From an uncultured Bacteroidales bacterium (GTDB taxonomy: Bacteria; Bacteroidota; Bacteroidia; Bacteroidales; UBA932), in the NCBI GenBank assembly GCA_944325965.1, contig CALVCB010000016.1:1-39277 (forward strand): DNA of 39,277 nucleotides, written 5' to 3'. Positions 16,550 through 25,609 of the stretch are shown in pieces. The translations under genes and the position numbers were made by a program. The notes beneath the pieces were generated by a model. The model was not told the origin of the DNA, did not search any database, and saw only the letters and a list, made by a program, of their open reading frames with translations. Numbering within the stretch: position 1 is the first letter of the stretch; each line of letters starts with the position of its first letter.

Positions 16550-17752
16550 CTAAAGCAGTCCCAGTATGTGGCTGCGGGACAGCATGCAGGCGCCGATCGG
16601 GCCGGCTTTCTTGCCGAGCTTTGAGAACTTGATCACTGTGTCCTTGCTCACCAGGTTGAGGGAATGCTTGTTGATGGCGCTCTTTATGGGCAGCATAAGG
16701 TATTCTTCGGCTACCGACAGGCGTCCGCCGACCACTACGAGTTCGGGGTTGAAGATGTTTATCAGCCCGGCTATCGCGCGGCCCAGCGTGCTGCCTATCT
16801 CCTCGAGCGTCTCGATGGTCAGCACGTCTTCTTCCGTGAGGGCATCGAGGATGTCATCGAGGGTTATCTCTTCCCCTGAGGCGAATTTGCCCGAGAGTAT
16901 GGATGCCTTGCCTTCCCTGAGCTTGTCCATGAGCAGCCTGTGCAGGGCCAGCCCTGAGGCTCCGGTTTCCAGGCAGCCTATTTTGCCGCACTGGCAAATG
17001 ATGTCGTTGTCCAGCAGGGGGAAATGTCCTATCTCCCCGGAGAATCCGGACTTGCCGTAGTGCAGCTTCCCGTCCAGTACCATTCCCATTCCCAGGCCCC
17101 AGCTTACGTTGATGAAGAGCATGTCCTTCTCGTTGCCGGCCACCCCGCAGATGTATTCCCCGTATGCCATCGCCCTGGAGTCATTCTCTATGTAGACCGG
17201 GGCGTTGAGCCTTCCCTCGAGCATCGTCGCGAGCGGCTTGTCTTCACCCATGAAGTATGAGAAACTGTATCCTGTTATATGGTTTATCCTGCCGGTCAGG
17301 TTGACGCCGTAGGCCAGCACGCTGTCTTCGCCGATGCCGAGTTTCCTGATGTATTTCCTGAGGAGTCTGCACAGTTCGTCCATAGACTGCTCTGTGCTCT
17401 CGAGTGTGAACGGGATGTCGTCCTGGTAGTCAATGATGCTGCCTTTGAAGTCGCTGACAGCAAGGCTGACCGTATTCCTGCCCACATCCGTCCCGACGAA
17501 GTATCCGGCCGATGCCCTGAGCCCGTAGATGCTGGGTTTGCGCCCTCCGGATGTCCCGATTTTTCCGAGGTCTTCAATGTAGCCTTCCTCGATGAGCTCG
17601 CTGACAAGCTTTGTCACCGTGGGGATGCTCGTGCCGGTCTCTTTGCTCAGTTCGGCAATACTGTATTTGCCCTCGTTGATGCACAGGCTGAGTATCTTTT
17701 GTTTTATAACTGTATTTTTCCCGTCAGGATTGTTCAGGAATGAATTCTTCAT
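16550..17752 (-). CDS. ROK-family transcriptional repressor (NagC/XylR type)
   Basis: The 400-residue protein has an N-terminal winged helix-turn-helix (YSIAELSKETGTSIPTVTKLVSELIEEGYI, about residues 31-60) followed by a ROK sugar-kinase-like domain. The domain shows GTDVGRNTVSLAVSD, IENDSRAMAYGEY, NVSWGLGMGMVLDG and the zinc site GEIGHFPL...CQCGKIGCLET (about residues 240-262). ROK repressors release DNA on binding a sugar or sugar phosphate. It lies downstream of the MFS transporter gene, 84 nt apart, with its own promoter and an overlapping 17-bp palindrome. It is the likely local regulator of the glycan locus. Confidence 0.92.
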   Translation of the reverse strand: MKNSFLNNPDGKNTVIKQKILSLCINEGKYSIAELSKETGTSIPTVTKLVSELIEEGYIEDLGKIGTSGGRKPSIYGLRASAGYFVGTDVGRNTVSLAVSDFKGSIIDYQDDIPFTLESTEQSMDELCRLLRKYIRKLGIGEDSVLAYGVNLTGRINHITGYSFSYFMGEDKPLATMLEGRLNAPVYIENDSRAMAYGEYICGVAGNEKDMLFINVSWGLGMGMVLDGKLHYGKSGFSGEIGHFPLLDNDIICQCGKIGCLETGASGLALHRLLMDKLREGKASILSGKFASGEEITLDDILDALTEEDVLTIETLEEIGSTLGRAIAGLINIFNPELVVVGGRLSVAEEYLMLPIKSAINKHSLNLVSKDTVIKFSKLGKKAGPIGACMLSRSHILGLL

Positions 17753-17777
17753 TATTGATAAATTTGATTAACTGCCG

Positions 17778-17799
17778 CAAAGTTAAGAAATTTTCTTAA
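17778..17799 (-). promoter_or_regulatory. Promoter -7 element with overlapping operator-like palindrome of the ROK gene
   Basis: TAACTTTG on the minus strand (17785-17778) matches TAnnTTTG. Overlapping it, TTAAGAAATTTTCTTAA (17783-17799) is a perfect inverted repeat of two 8-bp arms around one central T. It sits between the -33 and -7 positions, where bound repressor would block polymerase. Autoregulation by the adjacent ROK protein is an inference. Confidence 0.65.
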
Positions 17800-17836
17800 A
17801 ACCGGGCTATTGTGTTTCCCGACTGCCGGAATCCGG

Positions 17837-19246
17837 CTACCCTCTTCTCCAATAGTTTTCTATTTCTTCCAGTGTCTTGCCGGTGGTTTCCGGCACGGCC
17901 TTCCACATTATCAGGATATATGGGATGCACATTGCGGCGAACAGGAAGAATGTCCCGGCGGGAGTTAGGGTCTCAAGCATCCACGGCGTGAGCTGTCCTA
18001 TGAGGTATGTCCCGACCCACAGGGCGAGGCCTGCGACGGACATGGCACGTCCGCGGACGCTGTTGGGGTACATTTCGGACAGGAGCACGAACACTACCGC
18101 GCTGATGGAGATGGCGCAGCAGAACACATAGAAAAGGAAGAACACGAGGAGGAAGCCGTTGCCCAGTCCCCATGCGGCGGAGAACGAGAAGTACAGGCCG
18201 ATCATCAGCAGGGAGAGTATCATGCCGGATACTCCCCAGTAGACGAGCTGTTTGCGGCCGACCTTGTCTATGATGAATACGGCAATCACTGTCGTGAGCA
18301 TGTTCACAGTCCCGACCAGCACCTGGGAGAACATGGAGTCCCCGCTCGAGAGCCCTGCCTGCTCGAAGATGGTCGGTCCGTAGTACAGGACGGCGTTCAC
18401 GCCCATGAACTGCCCGAGGATCGCAATGGCCGAGCCTATGATGACTGCTTTGAGTATCCCCGGCTGAAGGAGGGCTTTCCATTCGGACCTGGATTCGCCT
18501 GCGATGGACTCCCTGGTGAGGCGTACCTGCTCCTGGGCCGAAGCCTCGCTGTTGTATATCCTGGCGAGGGTGGCGGCCGCCTTGGCCCCGTAGCCCTTGA
18601 CTATCTGCCACCTCGGGCTTTCAGGTATGAAGAATATGACCGTGAGGTACAGCAGGGCCGGTACTGTCATCGAACCGAGCATACCTCTCCACATCTCGTC
18701 CTGGAGGATGTGCTGCAGAATACCTGATGTGTATGCGGCCGAGTATGCGGCGTCCTGTATGAGAAAGTTCACCAGATAGGCGGCGAGGAAGCCGATGGTA
18801 ATGGCCAGCTGGTAGAGGGAGACAAGTGTGCCCCTCTTGTCGGCTGTCGCTACTTCCGATATATATATAGGTGCGACTATGGATACTATACCGATGCCTA
18901 TCCCTCCTATGATCCTGAAGCATACCAGCTGGGTGAAGCTGGAGCAGAGCATGCATCCGATGGCGCAGGCACTGAAAAGGACGGCGGCGATGAGCATGGT
19001 CTTTTTCCTTCCTATGGCATCGCTCATGCTGCCGGCGAAGGATACCCCTGCGATCGACCCGATGAGGGCGCAGCCTACATACCAGCCCTGCTGCAAGGTG
19101 TCGAGCGAGAACTGCTGTGTGACGATGCCTATCGTGCCTGAGATCACGGCCGTGTCATAGCCGAAAAGTATGCCGCCGATGGCTGAAGCTATTGAAAGGA
19201 AGATGATGTAGCCGGTGTTGGTGCCGGCCTGTCCTGATGATGTCAT
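17837..19246 (-). CDS. Sugar-porter MFS transporter (XylE-like)
   Basis: The 469-residue, twelve-helix inner-membrane protein carries the sugar-porter signatures: GGILFGYDTAVISG (residues about 20-33), SDAIGRKKTM (loop 2-3), PESPRW (end of helix 6), GQFMGVNAVLYYGP (helix 7), DKVGRKQLVYWG, PNSVRGRAMS and VPETTGKTLEEIE at the C-terminus. Such transporters are proton-coupled importers of pentoses or hexoses. It lies 46 nt after the Tat-exported DUF4434-like gene and upstream of the ROK gene, so it probably imports the monosaccharide released by that locus. The substrate is not readable from sequence. Confidence 0.92.
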   Translation of the reverse strand: MTSSGQAGTNTGYIIFLSIASAIGGILFGYDTAVISGTIGIVTQQFSLDTLQQGWYVGCALIGSIAGVSFAGSMSDAIGRKKTMLIAAVLFSACAIGCMLCSSFTQLVCFRIIGGIGIGIVSIVAPIYISEVATADKRGTLVSLYQLAITIGFLAAYLVNFLIQDAAYSAAYTSGILQHILQDEMWRGMLGSMTVPALLYLTVIFFIPESPRWQIVKGYGAKAAATLARIYNSEASAQEQVRLTRESIAGESRSEWKALLQPGILKAVIIGSAIAILGQFMGVNAVLYYGPTIFEQAGLSSGDSMFSQVLVGTVNMLTTVIAVFIIDKVGRKQLVYWGVSGMILSLLMIGLYFSFSAAWGLGNGFLLVFFLFYVFCCAISISAVVFVLLSEMYPNSVRGRAMSVAGLALWVGTYLIGQLTPWMLETLTPAGTFFLFAAMCIPYILIMWKAVPETTGKTLEEIENYWRRG

Positions 19247-19292
19247 GTCTGTGTGGTGTTTGTTCTTTTGTGTATTGTCCCTGGTCTGTCTG

Positions 19293-20393
19293 TTACCTGA
19301 TGCCGAAATATTCCTTGTATCTGTCGAAAAGGTGTCCGGCCTGGAGATAAGCCGACTGCGGGCTCATGAAGTGGGAGAACTCGAAAGTGATGGCCTTGTC
19401 GTATCCGCATCTTTTCGCCGCCTCGAGCTTCATCCTCAGCTTGTCGAACTTTATCGGGAGGAAGTTTATCGGCATGTCACGGTCGAATGTCTCCGCGTTT
19501 GTCCAGCACTGCATCCCGTACTTGTCGGCCAGTCTTTTGTTCACGGTGAAGAACGCGTCCAGCTCGTCATAGTCTATGTGCCCGTCCTGGAATGCGCATG
19601 CGTCAACTACATCGTGTATCCCGTCGAATATCTCGTCCCATTCCCTTTCGTGCTCGGCCACTGACACCGCCTGGTCGTTGGTCAGCTTCCCGGTGCCCAT
19701 GATGGCTTTCTTGCCGTCTATCCAAGGGGATATGAATGTAGGGAGTCCTCCGGATACATCCTTGCATTGCTTCCCCATCGCGTGGAAACCCTCAATGGCC
19801 CCTTTGGTCTTGCGGCTGATCTCCCCGCTTATGTACCATCCTCCGAAGCTGGTGTACTTCTCCCCGTACATCTTCCAGACCTCGTCGATCACGTATTTGT
19901 TGTCTTCTATCTCCTGCGACAGGTCTCCTGTGTCCCAGTATTTGCCTGAGTCGTAAAGTCCGAACCAGAATTTCATGCCGTATTTCTGCGCGAGCCTGAG
20001 GAACATGTCAATCAGGTCCACGGACGGCATGTAGCATCCTTTCTTCAGGAGGTACGGGGACGGGTATGTTATGAACTTCCTGTATCCTGACCTTATCACT
20101 ATGACCGTGTCTATCCCGATGGATTTCATGTGTCTGAAATCAGTGTCCCACTCTTTCTCGCCCCAGTTCTGGTGGGGGATGTCATGTGAGATCTCGTCAA
20201 GGAACGTCCCGGTGATCCTGAGCCCTTGGCCCATGGGGACAATGAGTCCGCCCGTTTCCGCCTGCCCGGGAAATGTTGTTGCCCTCCCCGCCGACAGGAT
20301 AGGGGAATTTTCTGCCTTGAGTATGCCCGGTGCCGCTATCGCCGAAGCCGCTGCCACCGCAGCTTTTTTCAGGAATGATCGTCTGTCTGTCAT
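19293..20393 (-). CDS. Tat-exported DUF4434-like putative glycoside hydrolase (paralogue 1)
   Basis: This 366-residue protein starts with a twin-arginine signal (TDRRSFLKKAAVAAASAIAAPG). The mature part reads as a TIM barrel of the DUF4434 type, from GTFLDEISHDIPHQNW to the C-terminus. Two glutamates stand out by comparison with the other two paralogues in the window: E191 in GWYISGE and E301 in WTNAETF, 110 residues apart. They fit an acid/base and nucleophile pair of a retaining (clan GH-A-like) glycosidase, which is inference; no activity is established by the sequence. It is the first gene of a leftward set with the MFS transporter. The -7 element TACATTTG at 20417-20424 precedes it. Confidence 0.75.
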   Translation of the reverse strand: MTDRRSFLKKAAVAAASAIAAPGILKAENSPILSAGRATTFPGQAETGGLIVPMGQGLRITGTFLDEISHDIPHQNWGEKEWDTDFRHMKSIGIDTVIVIRSGYRKFITYPSPYLLKKGCYMPSVDLIDMFLRLAQKYGMKFWFGLYDSGKYWDTGDLSQEIEDNKYVIDEVWKMYGEKYTSFGGWYISGEISRKTKGAIEGFHAMGKQCKDVSGGLPTFISPWIDGKKAIMGTGKLTNDQAVSVAEHEREWDEIFDGIHDVVDACAFQDGHIDYDELDAFFTVNKRLADKYGMQCWTNAETFDRDMPINFLPIKFDKLRMKLEAAKRCGYDKAITFEFSHFMSPQSAYLQAGHLFDRYKEYFGIR

Positions 20394-20416
20394 GGTGTAT
20401 TGAATTTTAATGTATG

Positions 20417-20424
20417 CAAATGTA
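20417..20424 (-). promoter_or_regulatory. -7 promoter element of the DUF4434-like/MFS unit
   Basis: TACATTTG on the minus strand matches TAnnTTTG exactly, giving an RNA start near 20410 and a leader of about 17 nt before the start codon at 20393. No -33 TTTG lies at the usual spacing. Confidence 0.55.
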
Positions 20425-20622
20425 TATATTAATTCTATATTATGAAAATAAATTTAAAATAAGCGTTGTATTTATAAATTATTATAATATTAATGGGATT
20501 GATTGTGTTGTTTGATGTAATTTGTAAATAATCTTATTGAGTGATTTTTATAAAAATATGCTGAATTTAATTTTACTATTGATTTTCTGTGTGATTTAAT
20601 AATAATTTTTTCGAAAAAATAT

Positions 20623-20651
20623 TTTGAGATATGATAAATTGTTTATATTTG
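20623..20651 (+). promoter_or_regulatory. Probable promoter of the SusC operon
   Basis: TATATTTG (20644-20651) matches TAnnTTTG. TTTG at 20623-20626 could be the -33 element but the 17-nt spacer is shorter than the usual 19-21. The RNA start would be near 20658, leaving a leader of about 85 nt before the SusC start at 20742. Confidence 0.5.
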
Positions 20652-20741
20652 CAATTGAAGATATTAAAATATTGGATATTTATTCTTTTGTTATAATAAA
20701 ATATGAATATAACTATACCTATTAATTAAAAATACTGCATT

Positions 20742-23700
20742 ATGAACTTTAATCTAAAAAAATTCCGGAAAATGGCATTTGCCATTTTATGTGGAATATT
20801 CTTAATGGGAGAGTTGACTTCAACTGCTGCGGCTGAGTCTTCTGTCTCAGGGAATGCTTCTGTTCAGCAGCAGGAGGGAAGACGGGTAGAGGGTGTTGTT
20901 TTTGACGAGAACCGTCAGCCTGTTGCCGGTGCAAGTGTCGCACTTCAGGAAAATCTATCGGTGGGAACTATTACAGATGTGGATGGAAATTTTTCAATCT
21001 CCGTGCCTTATGGAGAGTCTCTTGTTGTTTCGTTTATAGGTTATAAGGACGCTGTTGTCGAGACAGGGAATGAAAGTTTCCTTGAGATCCGTCTTGTCCC
21101 GGATTCCCAGGTGCTTAAAGAGGTCGTTGTGACTGCTTTGGGCATTACAAGGGAGTCCAAGTCTCTGGGTTATGCTATGCAGGAAGTTGAGGCTGCCGGC
21201 CTTCAGGAGAATAAAGCAGTGAGTGTGGCAAATATGCTTCAGGGCAAGATTGCCGGTGTGCAGATTTCTCAGTCGGGTTCCGGAATGGGCGGATCTACCC
21301 GTATTGTGCTCCGTGGCCTTAATTCCTTGAGCGGAGCCAATCAGCCGCTCTGGGTCATTGACGGTGTCCCTATCAATGACGGCACAACATCTCAGGCAGG
21401 ACAGTGGGGTGGAAAAGACTACGCAGGTTCAGCCTCTTCTATCAATCCGGAGGATATTGAAAGCATATCGGTCCTCAAGGGTGCCAATGCCGCTGCCCTT
21501 TATGGTTCCAGGGCGCAGAGCGGGGCAATAGTCATCACTACCAAGAAAGGGAAGTACGGACAGCCGTTGCAGATTGAATATAACGGCAATATCGAGTTCA
21601 CTTCTCTGTATAATCATATATATGAGTACCAGAATGTTTATGGACAGGGGTCTGATGGTGTATGGAGCAGTGACGCCAATTCAAGTTGGGGCCCTAAAAT
21701 GGAGGGGCAGAAGGTGCCCCACTGGCAGTCTTTGAAGTATGGAGACCAGGATTACGGAGAGATTTCTCTCCAGCCCCAGCCGGACTATTTGCATGACTTT
21801 TTCAGAACAGGTGTCTCATATAACAACAGCCTTACCGCTACAGCTGGTGGAGAACATATTACCGGCCGTCTTTCGTTTACGGACTCACGGAATGACGGAA
21901 TCACTCCGAACCACGCTATAAACAGGCAGTATTATGATATGAATACCGAGTTCAAGAACAAGTGGCTGACTGTAGGGGCTAAAGTCAATTATATGAGAGA
22001 AAGGACGGAGAATGCACCTGAGCAGGGAGTGTACAGCCTTATGAATCAGTTCAACAAGATGCCTAGGGGTATAAATCTTGATGATCTTAAGAATGCCGGC
22101 CTTACAGAGGACGGAATGGTTAAAAACTGGTCCGGCATTTCCCGGGAATTCCAGAATCCATATGGTATAGTAATGCCGGAAAACGGGAACTTGCGTGTCA
22201 GGAACAGGATTATAGGTCAGATACGTGCGAATGTACGTTTTACTGACTGGCTTAATCTTACAGGACGTGTCGGCATAGACTGGTTCAATGACAAGCATAA
22301 GGTATACAATTATTATCCTATACATGACTCCGTTTCAAGCCAATACTGGTATGGGCAATCTGACTATCAGGAGTTCAATGCCGATCTTATTCTTAATTTT
22401 GACAAGACTTTCGGGAATTTCAATGTGACTGCAAATCTTGGAACATCAGTATATAATACTTTGTATGATTCCGTTTCCGGTGAGGCAGGCATGTTTAAAA
22501 TACCTGGTTTCCATTGGATGTCGAATGGCAGTTTGAGACAGGCGTCTGAAGGTTATTCGAGAAAAGAAATCCAGTCAGTGTTCGGCAATGTGAGTGTAAG
22601 CTATAAGGATATGCTTTACCTTGATGTGACAGGAAGAAATGACTGGTCATCCACGCTTCCGTCTTCAAACTGGTCATATTTCTATCCGTCTGTAAGTTTG
22701 AGCGCTATCATTTCCGAGATGGTGGAAATGCCTGATGTGATCGATTTCCTGAAAATCAGAGGGTCCTGGGCTATGGTAGGAAATGATACAGGAGCATACC
22801 AGCTCGATTATGTATATAATTCATATCCATATAACCAGGTAAATGGCACGCTCCTGGAAATGTATCTTCCGGACATTTATCCTCTGAGAGACTTGAAGCC
22901 GGAACAGACTAAGTCATGGGAGGTCGGACTCGACTACAGGATGTTCAATGACAGGTTCGGTGTGGATTTTACATATTACAATTCACATACGGTAAATCAA
23001 ATCCTTGCGATAGGGACATCCGTGGTTTCTGGTTATGACTCCAAACGCATCAATGCCGGTAATATAAAGAGTTATGGTTATGAACTCATGCTCAGCGGCA
23101 CACCGGTGCTCTCGGGTGACTGGCAGTGGGATGTCAATATAAATTGGGGGCTTAACCGGACTGTGTGTCTTGAACTGGACGACGCAATCAAACGTCATAC
23201 ACTCGGGAGTATAGATATTGCCTCTGTTGTGATAGAAGAAGGTGGACGTTACGGTGATATAGTCGCCAAGAACGCATATAAGAGGAACGAGGCCGGTGAA
23301 ATATTGATTGATGACAATGGATTGCCTATAAAGGAGACCGACAAGGTTATAGGCAATATGACTCCGGACTGGACGGGTTCATTCGGTACTACTCTCAGGT
23401 GGAAAGGGGTGTCTCTTTATGCTCTGTTTGACGTACGTTGCGGCGGTGATTTTATATCCTTGACTGACGCTCTGGCGACTCAGGCAGGTACTTCAGCCAG
23501 AACTCTTGCCGGACGTGACGGAGACCTTGTCCTGAACGGAATAGTAGAGTCGACAGGTCAGCCAAATACGATTCCTGTAAGTTCGCAATCCTACTGGAGC
23601 AGTGTGGGCGGGACTACTGGTGTTGCAGAGGAATTTTTGTATGACGGCTCTTATATTAAACTGCGTGAGCTTTCTTTAGGATGGACACTTCCTCAGAAGT

Positions 23701-23888
23701 GGCTCCATAAGACTCCTCTTAAATCCGTAAGGATTTCTGCTGTCGCGAGAGATCTCTGCTTTATCTTCAAAAATGCGCCTGTGAATCCGGAGGGCGCTAT
23801 CGGAAGAGATGACTATGCGCAGGCATTTGAGCTTGGTTCTCTCCCTCCTACGCGTTCAATAGGTTTCTCTTTGAATGTCAAATTCTAA
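20742..23888 (+). CDS. SusC/RagA-family TonB-dependent outer-membrane receptor
   Basis: The 1048-residue protein begins with a signal sequence, then a carboxypeptidase-D regulatory-like domain (about residues 46-130: RVEGVVFDENRQPVAGASVALQ, TDVDGNFSISVP). It continues with the plug motifs KEVVVTALGITRESKSLGYA, ISQSGSGMGGSTRIVLRGLNSL and NPEDIESISVLKGANAAALYGSRAQSGAIVITTKKG. The remainder is barrel strands, ending RSIGFSLNVKF. The type imports oligosaccharides with its SusD partner, powered by TonB. SusD follows after 9 nt. It is the core import gene of the locus. Confidence 0.97.
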   Translation: MNFNLKKFRKMAFAILCGIFLMGELTSTAAAESSVSGNASVQQQEGRRVEGVVFDENRQPVAGASVALQENLSVGTITDVDGNFSISVPYGESLVVSFIGYKDAVVETGNESFLEIRLVPDSQVLKEVVVTALGITRESKSLGYAMQEVEAAGLQENKAVSVANMLQGKIAGVQISQSGSGMGGSTRIVLRGLNSLSGANQPLWVIDGVPINDGTTSQAGQWGGKDYAGSASSINPEDIESISVLKGANAAALYGSRAQSGAIVITTKKGKYGQPLQIEYNGNIEFTSLYNHIYEYQNVYGQGSDGVWSSDANSSWGPKMEGQKVPHWQSLKYGDQDYGEISLQPQPDYLHDFFRTGVSYNNSLTATAGGEHITGRLSFTDSRNDGITPNHAINRQYYDMNTEFKNKWLTVGAKVNYMRERTENAPEQGVYSLMNQFNKMPRGINLDDLKNAGLTEDGMVKNWSGISREFQNPYGIVMPENGNLRVRNRIIGQIRANVRFTDWLNLTGRVGIDWFNDKHKVYNYYPIHDSVSSQYWYGQSDYQEFNADLILNFDKTFGNFNVTANLGTSVYNTLYDSVSGEAGMFKIPGFHWMSNGSLRQASEGYSRKEIQSVFGNVSVSYKDMLYLDVTGRNDWSSTLPSSNWSYFYPSVSLSAIISEMVEMPDVIDFLKIRGSWAMVGNDTGAYQLDYVYNSYPYNQVNGTLLEMYLPDIYPLRDLKPEQTKSWEVGLDYRMFNDRFGVDFTYYNSHTVNQILAIGTSVVSGYDSKRINAGNIKSYGYELMLSGTPVLSGDWQWDVNINWGLNRTVCLELDDAIKRHTLGSIDIASVVIEEGGRYGDIVAKNAYKRNEAGEILIDDNGLPIKETDKVIGNMTPDWTGSFGTTLRWKGVSLYALFDVRCGGDFISLTDALATQAGTSARTLAGRDGDLVLNGIVESTGQPNTIPVSSQSYWSSVGGTTGVAEEFLYDGSYIKLRELSLGWTLPQKWLHKTPLKSVRISAVARDLCFIFKNAPVNPEGAIGRDDYAQAFELGSLPPTRSIGFSLNVKF

Positions 23889-23897
23889 ATTTAACAG

Positions 23898-25556
23898 ATG
23901 GTTATGAAATCGATAAAATATATTATAATCTCAGTAGCGGCGGCTGCCGTCGGATGTACCGGGAACTTCGAGGACATCAATACAAATCCGGGGACAGTTT
24001 CCAAGGTCAATCCTGCATATGTCCTTCCTTCGCTGCAGGAGTCAACAATGCATCTGTCCGCTACATACGGATACCAGACTGCGGAAAACTATATTCTGCA
24101 GAACTATTGCCAGTATTTCGCCAACACAAATGCGGCTTTGTCCTTGGACAGGTACGGATACGATGATTTATATGCGTCTGATTTGTGGAAACCGTATTAC
24201 AAAGCGCTGAAACATCTGAAGGTCCTTAAGGACGAAATCGCTGAATCTCCTGAGTACACAAACATTTATCAGATGATAAGGATTGTTGTGGCTCACGCTA
24301 CAATTGGAATGACAGACACGTTCGGCGATCTTCCGTATTTCGAAGCTGCATTGGCAGGGAATACTCCGGCGTACGACAGCCAGAAGGATATATATTACAA
24401 CGTGTTTAAAGAATTGACGGAGGCGTCTGACATACTTTCGCAGAATCTTGCCGGCCAGACTACATGCAATCAGGATACTGACCTGTTCTTTTCCGGTGAT
24501 ATCGACAAATGGCGTAAATTTGCAAATTCACTTCGCCTTCGCTGTGCCCTGCGTATTGTCTATGTCGATCCTGAGAAGGCCAAGTCGGAGGGAGAGGCTG
24601 CAATAGCGGCTGGACTTATGGAGAGCAATGAAGATAACTGCTATGTGCGCGTCATGGCTACAAACTGGGGGCATCCTCTGTACCAGGTGTCCAATTGGGG
24701 TGAATTCAGGATGAGCAAAACAATGGAGAATGTCCTGAAGCATACCAGTACGGTGCCTGATCCGCGTATGGAATTGTGGTTCGGCATGACAGCCAACTAT
24801 GTCCGCAAATATTATTCTGGGGAAAACAGCGATCTTTTGTATAAAGGGGAAAAATTCTCTGGTGTCCCTAATGGCCAGACTTCCGTTTCGCTTGGTGAGG
24901 CTGATTCTGACGGTTGGATAGCGAATTCTATAGACAATAACTCAAATGTATACGGGCTGATTGCATTCCCTGCGTGGAATCAAGGTAATGCAAAAGGCGG
25001 GGACACTTGTCCTGTCCCTGTGGCTAAGCCGTTGAAGGTTATGGTTTATGGTGAGGTTTGCCAGTTGAAGGCAGAAGCCGCTTTGAGAGGTTGGTCCGGA
25101 GCGGGTGATGCGGAGGAAAACTATCTGGAAGGAATTAGGGCGGCGATTGCGGACGAGCGCAGTTATGTCGATGACCCGTCAATATGCAATACGGAGAATG
25201 ACGAGACTTATATTACAACGGGTAATGTAGTCTGGGATGCTGCTGCGACTGACATTAAAGTGAATCTTGAGAAGATTGCTACCCAGAAATGGCTTGCAAT
25301 CTATCCGTATAGTTTTGAGGCTTGGGCTGAATGCCGCCGTACTGGTTTCCCTGAACTCATGCCTGTATATCAGAGCGATGACCCTGATATCAATCCGGCA
25401 AATAATGAGTTTATAAGAAAAATCCGCTATAGTGATGCAGAGCGCAGGGATAATGCGGAGCATTCTATGTCAAGTTCTCTGAATCAGGGTCAGGGAGACG
25501 GAATGGACGTGCGAGTATGGTGGGACACTGATGAGGGGAACTCTATTTCAGATTGA
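23898..25556 (+). CDS. SusD/RagB-family glycan-binding lipoprotein (SusD-like_2 type)
   Basis: The 552-residue outer-membrane lipoprotein has a signal ending in VAAAAVGC, with the lipidated cysteine at about residue 20, followed by FEDINTNPGTVSKVNPAYVLPS. That opening and the TDTFGDLPYFEA motif (about residues 138-150) are characteristic of the SusD-like_2 subgroup rather than classical SusD. The C-terminal region EKIATQKWLAIYPYSFEAWAECRRTGFPEL and NNEFIRKIRYSDAERRDN fits the same group. It binds the glycan at the cell surface and lids the SusC channel. Start could be 23898 or the ATG at 23904. It is co-transcribed with SusC. Confidence 0.95.
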   Translation: MVMKSIKYIIISVAAAAVGCTGNFEDINTNPGTVSKVNPAYVLPSLQESTMHLSATYGYQTAENYILQNYCQYFANTNAALSLDRYGYDDLYASDLWKPYYKALKHLKVLKDEIAESPEYTNIYQMIRIVVAHATIGMTDTFGDLPYFEAALAGNTPAYDSQKDIYYNVFKELTEASDILSQNLAGQTTCNQDTDLFFSGDIDKWRKFANSLRLRCALRIVYVDPEKAKSEGEAAIAAGLMESNEDNCYVRVMATNWGHPLYQVSNWGEFRMSKTMENVLKHTSTVPDPRMELWFGMTANYVRKYYSGENSDLLYKGEKFSGVPNGQTSVSLGEADSDGWIANSIDNNSNVYGLIAFPAWNQGNAKGGDTCPVPVAKPLKVMVYGEVCQLKAEAALRGWSGAGDAEENYLEGIRAAIADERSYVDDPSICNTENDETYITTGNVVWDAAATDIKVNLEKIATQKWLAIYPYSFEAWAECRRTGFPELMPVYQSDDPDINPANNEFIRKIRYSDAERRDNAEHSMSSSLNQGQGDGMDVRVWWDTDEGNSISD

Positions 25557-25609
25557 CGGGAAAGTTCCCGTATTCAGAATTGAATTTGGATAACAAGTTT
25601 TTTCTTGAG

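Larger units (their letters stand above)
20404..20741. other. Divergent intergenic control region of 338 bp
   Basis: This very AT-rich stretch separates the leftward DUF4434-like/MFS genes from the rightward SusC operon. It holds the two promoters listed separately. I see no open frame or obvious hairpin, and no copy of the ROK-gene palindrome, so its regulator is unclear. Confidence 0.6.

Noticed and set aside
20404-20741. An antisense small RNA in the leader of the SusC gene
   Set aside because: Such RNAs occur in some Bacteroides glycan loci, but the stretch shows no clear hairpin, terminator or matched promoter.
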